Below the pieces are notes generated by a model. That model ran no database searches, had not been told where the DNA came from, and saw nothing but the letters and a program-made list of their open reading frames with translations. 64,000 nucleotides of DNA from Bryobacterales bacterium (lineage in GTDB: Bacteria; Acidobacteriota; Terriglobia; Bryobacterales; Bryobacteraceae): assembly GCA_016716385.1 (NCBI GenBank), contig JADJWL010000011.1, forward strand, positions 1 to 64,000. The letters are read 5' to 3'. The position numbers were made by a program, and so were the translations under genes. Positions 35,828-43,611 of this stretch are shown piece by piece (position 1 is the first letter of the stretch; every line of letters starts with the position of its first letter).

Positions 35828-36832
35828 TCACCCGCGGCGGGCATTCACGGCTCCCAACAGGCCGATCGCCACCGTCAGCAGCGCCGCCCCGACGCATAAC
35901 TGCAACAGGTTCTTCCGTGGCGCTCCCTTCCATTCTCCCGTCGCCAGCCCCAGGAAGTTTGCCACGACGATCATCGAGGACATCAGGATGGCCCAGCCCA
36001 ACGACGGTCCCAGATCCCCCAGCCGCCGCGCTCCGGATCCGTACAGGCCGATCCCCGCCATCCACATCGCTCCCATCAGCATCGCCAGCAGCGCCGAGCG
36101 TCCCGCTCCGGGCTCGCGGTAGTGGCGCGCTGTGCCATTGCGGCGCAAGCGCCAGCCGGCGAACCCGGCGTTCCAGAAGAACAGCGGCAGCGTCAGGAGC
36201 GTCCACAGGGCGTTCGGCGCGACGTGCGCCGCGATGCCCGCTTCCTGCGCGTGACGCGTCACCTCGCCGCCGAACGCGAAGCCCAGGTTGCCGCACGCCG
36301 ATAACGCTCCCGACACGATGCAGATCAGGACGCCGCGCCCGTAGGAGAGGCTGCCGGTCTGCTCCTTCCAGCGGCCGGCCAGCGAGCAGGTGGCGACACC
36401 GGCGAGCAGCAGCGCGAGCGCCGCCGCCGTCACCACCGTGTCGCCCGTGGTCCAGCCTGGCGGAGGCGCCACCAGCAGCGGGACGACGGTCCCGGCCGTC
36501 GTCGCCACGCCCAGAATCACGGCAAAGCCGAGGGCCATGCCGAGGGCGTCCACGCCGAGTCCGAAGGTCACCGCGCCCAGACCCCAGAGGGTTCCGAACA
36601 GGAACGACGTCCCGAGCACTTCGGCCGAGGTCCTGGCGTAGATGGCGAACAGTCCCGGGATCGTGAGCGCGGCCAGAATCCAGGGGCAGAGGAGATACGC
36701 GGTGGCGGCGAAGATGAGCCAATAGTTCTCCCACACCCAGCCGCGGATCCACTTGCTCGGGGCCATGAACGCGCCCTGGAAGAATCCCGCGGCCAGGACG
36801 GTCGCCAGCCCGAGGGTCAGGTGGTCGGGCAC
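35828..36832 (-). CDS. rhaT: RhaT-family sugar-proton symporter
   Basis: A 334-residue protein with about 10 membrane segments. It begins with the RhaT-like GFFQGAFMAPSKWIRGWVWENYW and has FLFGTLWGLGAVTFGLGVDALGMALGFAVILG and a late GEWKGAPRK motif. RhaT imports L-rhamnose or a related 6-deoxy sugar with protons. It is the last of three minus-strand genes (SRPBCC protein, oxidoreductase, this gene), with a four-base gap from the oxidoreductase, so the operon likely takes up and oxidises a sugar. Substrate identity is by family only. Confidence 0.88.
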   Translation of the reverse strand: MPDHLTLGLATVLAAGFFQGAFMAPSKWIRGWVWENYWLIFAATAYLLCPWILAALTIPGLFAIYARTSAEVLGTSFLFGTLWGLGAVTFGLGVDALGMALGFAVILGVATTAGTVVPLLVAPPPGWTTGDTVVTAAALALLLAGVATCSLAGRWKEQTGSLSYGRGVLICIVSGALSACGNLGFAFGGEVTRHAQEAGIAAHVAPNALWTLLTLPLFFWNAGFAGWRLRRNGTARHYREPGAGRSALLAMLMGAMWMAGIGLYGSGARRLGDLGPSLGWAILMSSMIVVANFLGLATGEWKGAPRKNLLQLCVGAALLTVAIGLLGAVNARRG

Positions 36833-36836
36833 CGTG

Positions 36837-37856
36837 TCAGTCCCATGCGGCGATCTCGACGTCGCGGCCGAGGCGCTCGGATTCGATCAGCGCGAGGGCG
36901 ACACGGACGGCGCGCATGGCGTCGCGCGGATCGAGCACCTCGGACGGCCGGTTCTCCGCCACGCAGATGCAGAAGTGCGCGAGCTCGTCGCGCAGGCAGC
37001 CGCGGGCGGAGTTGGCGACGCGCGGGTCGTAGGCGAGGTCGGGCGACTCGTAGCCGGTCTCACGCCAGAAGCTGAGCGCGCCGGGATGCAGTTGCAGGCG
37101 CGCGATGCCTTCCGTGCCGGAGAGCGTGAAGGCGTCGTCCAGCGGGATGCCGCTGCCGGCGGGCGTGAGCCAGATGGTTTCGACCACGGCGAGCGGCCCG
37201 TCTTCGAATTCGATCACGCCCCAGAACGTATCGGAGTGCTTGCCGCCGGTGCCCTTGCGTCCGTAGCCGCGCACACGGGTCACGGCGCGTCCGGCGTACC
37301 AGAGCATCAGGTCGATGTCGTGGATGCAGTTCTCGAGCGCCGGGTGCGTGCGGCCGTACTCCGGCAGCAGGGTCTTGTAGCGGTTGCGGCGGGCGTGCAT
37401 CGAGACGATGGAACCGAGCCCGCCGCGGGCGACCTCGTCGCGGATCATCGCGTACTTGGTTTCGAAACGCAGCAGGTGGCCCACCATGAGCAGCTTGCCG
37501 GCTGACGCCGCGGCGTCGAGCAGGGTCCGGCAATCGTCGAGGGAAGCGGCCAGGGGTTTCTCGACGAAGACGTGCTTGCCGTGCGCGAACGCCGTCAGGA
37601 CGGGGTCGACGTGAAGTTCCTCGGGCGTCACGACGTCGATGGCGTCGAGTGAGTCGAGCGAGCAGATTTCCTCGAGGGAGGAGCAGACGCGGGGAATGCC
37701 GAACGCGGCGGCGCGTTCGGCGGCGCGCTCGGGACGCACGTCGTAGACGGCTTCGACGCGGCCTTCGCGGACGGCACGCATGGCTTGCAGGTGACTCTCA
37801 CCGAACAGGCCGCAGCCAACGAGTCCGATGCGGACGGGGGAATTGGCGGAGGGCAT
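36837..37856 (-). CDS. Gfo/Idh/MocA-family NAD(P)-dependent sugar oxidoreductase
   Basis: A 339-residue protein with an N-terminal Rossmann fold (RIGLVGCGLFGESHLQAM), the family EKPLAASLDDCRTLL motif near residue 95 with the conserved Lys, and a C-terminal domain with HNCIHDIDLMLW-like spacing (ENCIHDIDLMLWYAG) carrying the catalytic His/Asp. It should oxidise or reduce a sugar or inositol with NAD(P). It lies between an SRPBCC gene (six-base gap) and the rhaT-like transporter (four-base gap), which supports a role in catabolism of the imported sugar. Confidence 0.93.
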   Translation of the reverse strand: MPSANSPVRIGLVGCGLFGESHLQAMRAVREGRVEAVYDVRPERAAERAAAFGIPRVCSSLEEICSLDSLDAIDVVTPEELHVDPVLTAFAHGKHVFVEKPLAASLDDCRTLLDAAASAGKLLMVGHLLRFETKYAMIRDEVARGGLGSIVSMHARRNRYKTLLPEYGRTHPALENCIHDIDLMLWYAGRAVTRVRGYGRKGTGGKHSDTFWGVIEFEDGPLAVVETIWLTPAGSGIPLDDAFTLSGTEGIARLQLHPGALSFWRETGYESPDLAYDPRVANSARGCLRDELAHFCICVAENRPSEVLDPRDAMRAVRVALALIESERLGRDVEIAAWD

Positions 37857-37862
37857 CGGATC

Positions 37863-38267
37863 CTACGCTTTGGTGAAGTGGGCTTTGAGCGGGGTCCAGT
37901 AGTAGTCGTCCCAGCCCTGGCCGTAGCGCGGCGCCTGGTCGGCGGGAATGCCGGAGTGGATCATCTTGACGCTGGTTCCTTTGCCCTTCGCCTCGAGGAT
38001 GAATTCGAGGGTCGATGGCGGCTCGCCTTCAGGCCACTCGGTGGTCTGCCATTGCTGGACGATGCGTTTGCCTTTGTCGAGCACGACGTGCTTGCCGCTG
38101 ATGTAGCCGTCGTAGGCGGTGAATTTGCCTCCGACGCGGGCAGCGCCGGTGGCCGCGGCGCCGGTGAACGCGGTGTGCTTCTTGGCGTTCGTCAGGGCTT
38201 CGTAGATCTGATCGGGGGTGGCGGGAATGCCGCGGGTCTGGCGGATCGTTTTCGTTTTTTTGGCCAT
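37863..38267 (-). CDS. SRPBCC/AHSA1-family protein
   Basis: A 134-residue single-domain protein of the Bet v 1-like fold: IPATPDQIYEALTNAKKHTAFTG, GGKFTAYDGYISGKHV, KRIVQQWQTTEWPEGEPPSTLEF, and a C-terminal helix WDDYYWTPLKAHF. Family members bind hydrophobic ligands or act as Hsp90 activator-like domains; the ligand here is unknown. It is the first gene of a three-gene operon with the oxidoreductase and RhaT-like transporter and is divergent from the DUF4440 pair. Confidence 0.88.
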   Translation of the reverse strand: MAKKTKTIRQTRGIPATPDQIYEALTNAKKHTAFTGAAATGAARVGGKFTAYDGYISGKHVVLDKGKRIVQQWQTTEWPEGEPPSTLEFILEAKGKGTSVKMIHSGIPADQAPRYGQGWDDYYWTPLKAHFTKA

Positions 38268-38353
38268 TCATTTACTCTAATCGCATTTCGCTCATCCGGA
38301 GAACCCGCGCCGTGTGGCGGTGCGATACGCTGGTCGTTGAGGAGGTGGCCGGG

Positions 38354-38857
38354 ATGCGGTTTGTCGTGATTCTGCTGGCTGTGGGCGTTGCGGCTGCGCA
38401 GAACCCTCGTACTCTCCCTCTCCCGCACGACCGCGCTGTGCTCAACCGGGACCTGTCCGATGGCGCCGGGTTGGCGCGTGGCGCGCCAAAGGCCGGAGAA
38501 CAGATCGAACGAGCCGAACAGGCTTGGGCATCGGCGGCCCGCGGGAGTGATTTCGACCGGCTCGAACAGATCCTGGCCGCGGATCTGATCTACAGCCACT
38601 CGAGCGGATTGGTTGAAAGCAAGGCGCAGTATCTGGAATCATTGAGAAGCGGCAGGCAGAAGTACGATTCCATCGAGTTCCACGAAATGGAGATCCGGGT
38701 GCGCGGCAAGACCGCCATGGTCGCGGGCAAGGTGCGCATGACCGGGAACACGCAGGGAGAGCCGTTCGACAATATGCTGCGGTTCCTGCATGTCTGGGTG
38801 AAGGCCAAACGCGGCTGGCAACTGGCCGGCCACCAGACGGCGCGCCTGTCAAACTGA
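38354..38857 (+). CDS. Exported DUF4440 (SnoaL-like) protein
   Basis: A 167-residue protein with a signal peptide (MRFVVILLAVGVAAAQ) and an NTF2-like DUF4440 domain: AEQAWASAARGSDFDRLEQILAADLIYSHSSGLVESKAQYLESL, YDSIEFHEMEIRVRGKTAMVAGKV and WQLAGHQTARL. The cone-shaped fold binds small molecules, but the ligand is unknown. ATG at 38354 is preferred to an upstream GTG because the signal starts there. A paralogue follows after 18 bases. Confidence 0.88.
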   Translation: MRFVVILLAVGVAAAQNPRTLPLPHDRAVLNRDLSDGAGLARGAPKAGEQIERAEQAWASAARGSDFDRLEQILAADLIYSHSSGLVESKAQYLESLRSGRQKYDSIEFHEMEIRVRGKTAMVAGKVRMTGNTQGEPFDNMLRFLHVWVKAKRGWQLAGHQTARLSN

Positions 38858-38875
38858 CGAACGAAGGAGACACGA

Positions 38876-39301
38876 ATGACTCGACGGATTCTGGCAGCCG
38901 GACTGGTGGCGCTTGTGACGGTGGCAATGGCACAAACAGAAGATGCTTTGCGCAAGGCGGAAGAGGAGTTCGGCGCGGCGCTGGCCCGCATGGACTACGC
39001 CGCGCTCGACAAGATCCTGGCCGATGACATGATCTACACGCATTCCAACGGCGTGGTGGACGACAAAGCGCAGTTTATCGCCTCGCTCAAGGATGGGACG
39101 CGGAAGTACGAATCGATCAAGATTCACGAGTTCACGGTGCGGCCTTACGGGAACACCGCCGCGGTGGCCGCCAAGGTGACGATGGTGATCACGGCCCGCG
39201 GCACGACGGCTCCGCGCGACATGCGCTATCTGCGCTTCTGGGCGAAAAAGCGCGGCCAGTGGCAACTGGTGGGCCACCAGTCGGTGACGCTGCCGAAATA
39301 G
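38876..39301 (+). CDS. Exported DUF4440 (SnoaL-like) protein, tandem paralogue
   Basis: A 141-residue paralogue of the preceding protein, with a signal peptide ending near VTVAMAQ and matching blocks LDKILADDMIYTHSNGVVDDKAQFIASLKDG, YESIKIHEFTVRPYGNTAAVAAKV and WQLVGHQSVTL. A good AAGGAG site precedes ATG 38876. The lack of the roughly 30-residue insert after the signal of its neighbour is the main difference. The pair is a recent-looking duplication and is probably cotranscribed. Confidence 0.9.
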   Translation: MTRRILAAGLVALVTVAMAQTEDALRKAEEEFGAALARMDYAALDKILADDMIYTHSNGVVDDKAQFIASLKDGTRKYESIKIHEFTVRPYGNTAAVAAKVTMVITARGTTAPRDMRYLRFWAKKRGQWQLVGHQSVTLPK

Positions 39302-39302
39302 T

Positions 39303-40271
39303 TCAGGCCACGCTGGGGCGCGTCAGGGCGAAGAGCAGGCGCCCGGGCACAAAGCGCGCGAGGAGATCGGCGAGTCCGGTTTCGATTGCCAGGCGCGCCA
39401 GGGCGGCCGAGCGGTACTGGGCGCGCAGAGCTTTGTTGCAACGGAGCAGGTGCTCGGCCTGTGAGATTCGCCCGGCTGCGGAGCGGCCCGCGATCCGGCC
39501 CGTGGCCAGCGCCGCCAGAATCCCCGACCCGGTAAACGGATCGATGAATCCGAGTGCGTCCCCGGCCGCGTAGACGCCCTCCGGCATGCTTTCGAGTGTC
39601 CGGCTGAAGACGAGGGGGCCGGTCACCATCCAGTCCATCGAGCGGGTGAGGGGCGCGAGCCGTTCGCGGAGGGCTGCGGCGCGCGCGAGAACGGCGTCGA
39701 TCTCGAATCCATGGGCCGAAAGCAACGCTTCGGGGGCGAGTCCGCAGACATTCGTTCCACCGTTTTCGATGGCGCTCACGCCAACGTAGCCGCGGTCAAA
39801 GAAGAAGAGCTCGACCGTGTCGTTCACGGGTCCGCGGAAATGCGCCTTGAAGCCGAACAGGCGGTTGCCCTTCTCGCCCCGGCCCTGGCGTCCATGCGCG
39901 ATCACCGACGCGCCGGCGCTGTCGCGAAGCAGGTGTGCGCCGCGTTGGATTGCCTGCTGCAGCAAGAGCTGGTCGAGCGTGTAGCGGCTGAGGCCGTGGG
40001 CGGGATCGGGAAGTCCGAAGCGTTTCTCGCTGCGTCCGAAGACGAGGCGGGCTCGCTCGATGCGGGCCGGCCGCGCGGCGGTGAATGCGGATGCGCAGCC
40101 GAGGTCCTCCAGCACCGACGCCGCTTCGGGCGAGAGGAACTCTCCGCACACTTTGTGGCGGGGGAATCGCGCCTTCTCGGCGATTTCGACGGGGCACCCG
40201 GCACGGAGCGCGCTCAGCGCCGCGGCGGAGCCCGCGGGTCCCGCGCCGGCAACGCGGACGACGGGCGTCAA
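39303..40271 (-). CDS. Geranylgeranyl-reductase-like FAD oxidoreductase
   Basis: A 322-residue protein with the FAD-binding VRVAGAGPAGSAAALSALRAG, the HKVCGEFLSPEA stretch typical of geranylgeranyl-reductase/halogenase-like flavoproteins, and the second FAD contact EGVYAAGDALGFIDPFTGSGILAAL. It probably reduces or hydroxylates an isoprenoid or polyketide-like substrate. TTG at 40271 overlaps the TPR gene's stop as TTGA, so it is the last of a five-gene operon headed by a ketosynthase. It is somewhat shorter than the 390-400 residues common in the family. Confidence 0.85.
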   Translation of the reverse strand: MTPVVRVAGAGPAGSAAALSALRAGCPVEIAEKARFPRHKVCGEFLSPEAASVLEDLGCASAFTAARPARIERARLVFGRSEKRFGLPDPAHGLSRYTLDQLLLQQAIQRGAHLLRDSAGASVIAHGRQGRGEKGNRLFGFKAHFRGPVNDTVELFFFDRGYVGVSAIENGGTNVCGLAPEALLSAHGFEIDAVLARAAALRERLAPLTRSMDWMVTGPLVFSRTLESMPEGVYAAGDALGFIDPFTGSGILAALATGRIAGRSAAGRISQAEHLLRCNKALRAQYRSAALARLAIETGLADLLARFVPGRLLFALTRPSVA

Positions 40272-41914
40272 TTCCCGGACGGAACCGGCGCTCCCTCGCC
40301 GCGCTGCGCCTGAGCCAGACCTTCGCGGGCGCGCTTCATGTCGGGGAACTGTTCGAGGGCAATGCGGAACGCCTTCTCCGCCATGTCGTGGCGGCCGCCG
40401 GCCATCGCTTTCCGGCCCCACGCCTCGGCTACCGGCCGCGGATAGGACGGCGGTTCGTTATACCGCAAGGCACGCTCCATCCGGCTCGCCTGCTCGAACA
40501 GGGCGAAGCCGCGGGCCTGCTTGCCGCTGTGAAAGACGACGTGCGCTTCCAACTCTTTGCGTGCCGCGGCCAGCGCGGGCGGCAGCGTTCCCGTTTTTTT
40601 GCCGAGTTCCTTCATGGCGCGATCCATGGACTTGGCGGACCGCTTCGCGGAGCGCCGGTCGCCTTGTACGGCGTAGGCGAGGCCTTCGGCCCAGTGCCGC
40701 CAGGCCCGCTCCCGCGGCTTGTCATAAGCGGGCAGTGTCTGGCCGTCCAGCAACAGGTCCCAGCGCTCGGCATGCACCAGGGCGACCAGGGTGGCGAACC
40801 AGCCCTGGCGGTAGGCCGTGCGGAAGTTGTCGATCTGCGCGGCTTCGCGCGGAGTCTCCGCGATGCCGAGCAATTCGCGCGCCGCCGCCATCGCCTTGTC
40901 GTGCTCTCCGAGGAAGGCGTACGAAGAGGCGAGGAAATGCACGTTGTGGCCGTGGTGTCCCGCCCCGTAGAGCGAGTCCGACGCCATCCACTTCCGCTCG
41001 TTGGCGGCCGCGGTTTCGAACGAGTCCACCGCTTCGCGCCACTTGCCCGTCTGCGCCCAGACGTGCCCAGGCATGTGGAGCGCGTGGGGAATGTTGTCCG
41101 CCAGCTCGGGATACCGCCGGCAGGACTCCCAGGCATCCTCGGCGAACGTGGAGCCCTCGAACCCGTGGATCACGTAGTGGTGCACGCCGGCATGATCCGG
41201 CGCATCGCGCATCAGCTCGCGCAGCAGCGCCGCTGCTTCCATCGAGCCTTCGCGCGGGCGCTTTTCGGGCGTCGTAAAGCCGCGCATCAGGTGCAGCGCG
41301 AGGTAGCTCTTCGCCTCCACCTGGTCCGGGTAGGCGGCAAGGATGGCGCGCAGGCCCGCCACGTAAGCGGCGTCGGGGTCGGCCTGGTTTGCATCGCGGC
41401 GGGCGGCGATCGCGGCGACGTACAGCTTCTCTAACTCCGTAGCCTTCCCGGGAACGGCCGACAGTTCCAGCGCCTTGCGGACGGCGTCTTCGGCGCGGGC
41501 GCGACCGCCGGTCGAAGGCTGGCGCGAGACGGGCTTCGGCTTCTCGTTGCGCCCGGATGCTCCCGTGTCGCGCTCCAGCTGGAAGCGCGGACGGTAGTCG
41601 CCGGCAGCGACCATGGCAATGCCCCAATGTGGCATGGGTGCTTCGGGATCGAGCCTGGCCGCCTGCAGGAAGGAGCGCTCGGCTTCGGTCGCCCAGAAGG
41701 AATGCATCTGGGCGACGCCCTGGTTGAAGAACGCTTGCGCTTCTTTGCTGGACGTCGTGATCGGGAAGTCGATGGTTCCCTGCCCCGAGAGCAGCCGCGC
41801 CGGCAGCGACGGCGGCACACTGCCCGGCGGGGGCGCGCACATGTCCTTCGGAACTCCCTGTGCCCAGGCGCAGGCGGCAAACGCCGCGCCCGCCAACCAG
41901 ATCCGCAGCCTCAT
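40268..41914 (-). CDS. Exported TPR protein
   Basis: A 548-residue protein with a signal peptide (MRLRIWLAGAAFAACAWAQ) and several tetratricopeptide-like helical pairs, the clearest being FFNQGVAQMHSFWATEAERSFLQAARLDPEAPMPHWGIAM near residue 65 and DMAEKAFRIALEQFPDMKRAREGLAQA near the C-terminus. The middle is His-rich (APDHAGVHHYVIHGFEGS, ALHMPGHVW, GAGHHGHNVHFLAS), which would suit metal binding. It overlaps the SCO gene as ATGA and the FAD gene as TTGA, so the three are translationally coupled. No enzyme function is evident. Confidence 0.88.
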   Translation of the reverse strand: MRLRIWLAGAAFAACAWAQGVPKDMCAPPPGSVPPSLPARLLSGQGTIDFPITTSSKEAQAFFNQGVAQMHSFWATEAERSFLQAARLDPEAPMPHWGIAMVAAGDYRPRFQLERDTGASGRNEKPKPVSRQPSTGGRARAEDAVRKALELSAVPGKATELEKLYVAAIAARRDANQADPDAAYVAGLRAILAAYPDQVEAKSYLALHLMRGFTTPEKRPREGSMEAAALLRELMRDAPDHAGVHHYVIHGFEGSTFAEDAWESCRRYPELADNIPHALHMPGHVWAQTGKWREAVDSFETAAANERKWMASDSLYGAGHHGHNVHFLASSYAFLGEHDKAMAAARELLGIAETPREAAQIDNFRTAYRQGWFATLVALVHAERWDLLLDGQTLPAYDKPRERAWRHWAEGLAYAVQGDRRSAKRSAKSMDRAMKELGKKTGTLPPALAAARKELEAHVVFHSGKQARGFALFEQASRMERALRYNEPPSYPRPVAEAWGRKAMAGGRHDMAEKAFRIALEQFPDMKRAREGLAQAQRGEGAPVPSGN

Positions 41915-42768
41915 CGCTTCAGTACCTCCTCAATCAGATCGCCCAACTCGCGGGCGCGATAGCCCGAACCGCCCACTCGGGCGACGAGCCGTCCGTCGCG
42001 GCCAATGACGCCGGTTTCCGACGTGTGCACGATCATGCCTTCCTCGGCCCAGAAGTGCATTCCGAAGCGCGCCGCGACCGCGGCGACTGCCTCTTCGGAT
42101 CCCGTCAGAAACCGCCACGCCTCAGGCTTGGCGCTATAGATGGTAGCGTAGCGCAAAAGCCGTTCCGGAGTGTCGTAGCGCGGATCGAGAGTGACCGAGA
42201 GCAAGATGAGGTCCGTGCCCATCTGCGCGGCGAAGCGCCGCTGCAAGTAGGCGAAGTGAGCAGCCAGCCGCGGGCAGACATCCGGCAGCGGACACCGTGT
42301 GTAGAGGAAGTTCACCGCGACCACCCGCCCGCGGAACCCGGCGAGGGTTGCAGGGCGCCCGAGCTGGTCGGTCAGGGTGAAATCCGGGACGGACTGGCCT
42401 GGCGCGACCTCCCCTTCCGGCGGCGTCAGCACGGGAACCTCGTCGAGCGTCTCGCCGGCGGTCTCCTGCGAACGGACGCGCTCGATGTGCGACCTGCCGC
42501 GCCGCACCACGACGTCGAAGCGGACGCGCGCCCCGGGGCGGAGCAGGTCCCAATCAGCCTGCCGCGGCGCCTGGAACGGCATCACCATCGCATCCATGAA
42601 TCCAGGGATGGCGTCGTGGGAAATCACGGCGGTCCGCGCCTGCGGGTCGGTCCGCAGCACCATGCCCGCCGCGGGCCAGCGTTTGGCGCACCCGCAGAGG
42701 AGCAGCGCTAGTAGAAGTACAAGATATCGGGCCGGATCCAGTTGCCTGCGAGGGAACACGGACCACAC
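41911..42768 (-). CDS. Lipoprotein with CusF-like and SCO1/SenC domains
   Basis: A 285-residue protein with a lipobox-like signal (LVLLLALLLCGCAK), a copper-binding CusF-type domain (about 35-110, GMVLRTDPQARTAVISHD and IPGFMDAMVMPF with Met and His ligands), and a SCO1/SenC thioredoxin fold (about 125-285) with the copper motif CPLPDVCP and a distal HTSETGVIGRDG. SCO proteins load copper into cytochrome oxidase or similar enzymes. Fusion to a CusF domain suggests internal copper hand-off. Its start overlaps the FkbM gene by 61 bases, so a later start is possible. It overlaps the TPR gene as ATGA. Confidence 0.88.
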   Translation of the reverse strand: MWSVFPRRQLDPARYLVLLLALLLCGCAKRWPAAGMVLRTDPQARTAVISHDAIPGFMDAMVMPFQAPRQADWDLLRPGARVRFDVVVRRGRSHIERVRSQETAGETLDEVPVLTPPEGEVAPGQSVPDFTLTDQLGRPATLAGFRGRVVAVNFLYTRCPLPDVCPRLAAHFAYLQRRFAAQMGTDLILLSVTLDPRYDTPERLLRYATIYSAKPEAWRFLTGSEEAVAAVAARFGMHFWAEEGMIVHTSETGVIGRDGRLVARVGGSGYRARELGDLIEEVLKR

Positions 42769-43610
42769 TCCATGGTGTACGCGGGCCAGGCCTCGCGCAC
42801 GATTTCCGGAATCCGCTGCGGATCGTCCGGCTGGTGATACGCAGAGACAGCGAGGCGCGGGCGGTAGCGCGCGATCGTCTCGCGGGCCCCGGCCAGCGCT
42901 TTCTGCTCAGCTCCTTCGATGTCCAGCTTGATGAAGTCGACGCGGCTCAAGTCAAGCTCGGCGGCCAAGGCGTCGATCGTCGTCAGAGAAACCGTGCCCG
43001 ACTCCCGGGCGTCGCCATGATGCAGTACGACGCTGGCCGCCGCCAGGTTGTGTGGATCGACCAGGAGCGGGAGTTCTTCCTGTCTGTCCCAGACGCCCTT
43101 CGGGTAGAGGATCAGACTGCCCGCTTCAATCTCCGAAGCGAAGTTCCGCCGCAGGCATTCGAGGTTGACCGGCGCGGGCTCGATCGCCACTACGGTCCGC
43201 GCCCCGGCCCGCAGCGCGGCGCGCGCGAACGCGCCGACGTTGGCGCCACAATCGAGCACGATGTCTCCCGGACGCACACCGAGCGAATCCTGGCCGTAGA
43301 TCTCCAGTTCCTGCTCGGCCAGGTTGAACGGGAGAACGAACTGATTGCCCTCAGGAATCCAAAACGGTCCGTACGGAGTCTCCCAGAGCTCGAGCCCGCC
43401 AGTGCGCTCGACCCGCTGGCTCGCGGCGAGAATCCGGTCCTTGACGATCGTGAGAGTTTCGCGATGCTGGTCAGCCCGGACGGCGTTGGCCATCGGGCAG
43501 GCGGGACTTCGACCCGCCAGCACCAGCACCATCAGACGGGCCGGCGGATAGAGGTAGGCACCGACCCCGAGAAGCGCCAGAAGTCCGACGCTCACCAGGA
43601 CCCGGCCCAT
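42708..43610 (-). CDS. FkbM-family methyltransferase with N-terminal membrane anchor
   Basis: A 300-residue protein with a hydrophobic N-terminus (VLVSVGLLALLGVGAYLYPPARLMVLVLAG) and an FkbM methyltransferase domain: DIVLDCGANVGAFARAALRAGARTVVAIEPAP for SAM binding, then SLTTIDALAAELDLSRVDFIKLDIEGAEQKALAGARETI. It should methylate a hydroxyl on a glycan, lipid or secondary metabolite at the membrane. It starts one base after the ketosynthase stop and is the second gene of the operon. Confidence 0.9.
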   Translation of the reverse strand: MGRVLVSVGLLALLGVGAYLYPPARLMVLVLAGRSPACPMANAVRADQHRETLTIVKDRILAASQRVERTGGLELWETPYGPFWIPEGNQFVLPFNLAEQELEIYGQDSLGVRPGDIVLDCGANVGAFARAALRAGARTVVAIEPAPVNLECLRRNFASEIEAGSLILYPKGVWDRQEELPLLVDPHNLAAASVVLHHGDARESGTVSLTTIDALAAELDLSRVDFIKLDIEGAEQKALAGARETIARYRPRLAVSAYHQPDDPQRIPEIVREAWPAYTMECGPCSLAGNWIRPDILYFY

Positions 43611-43611
43611 G

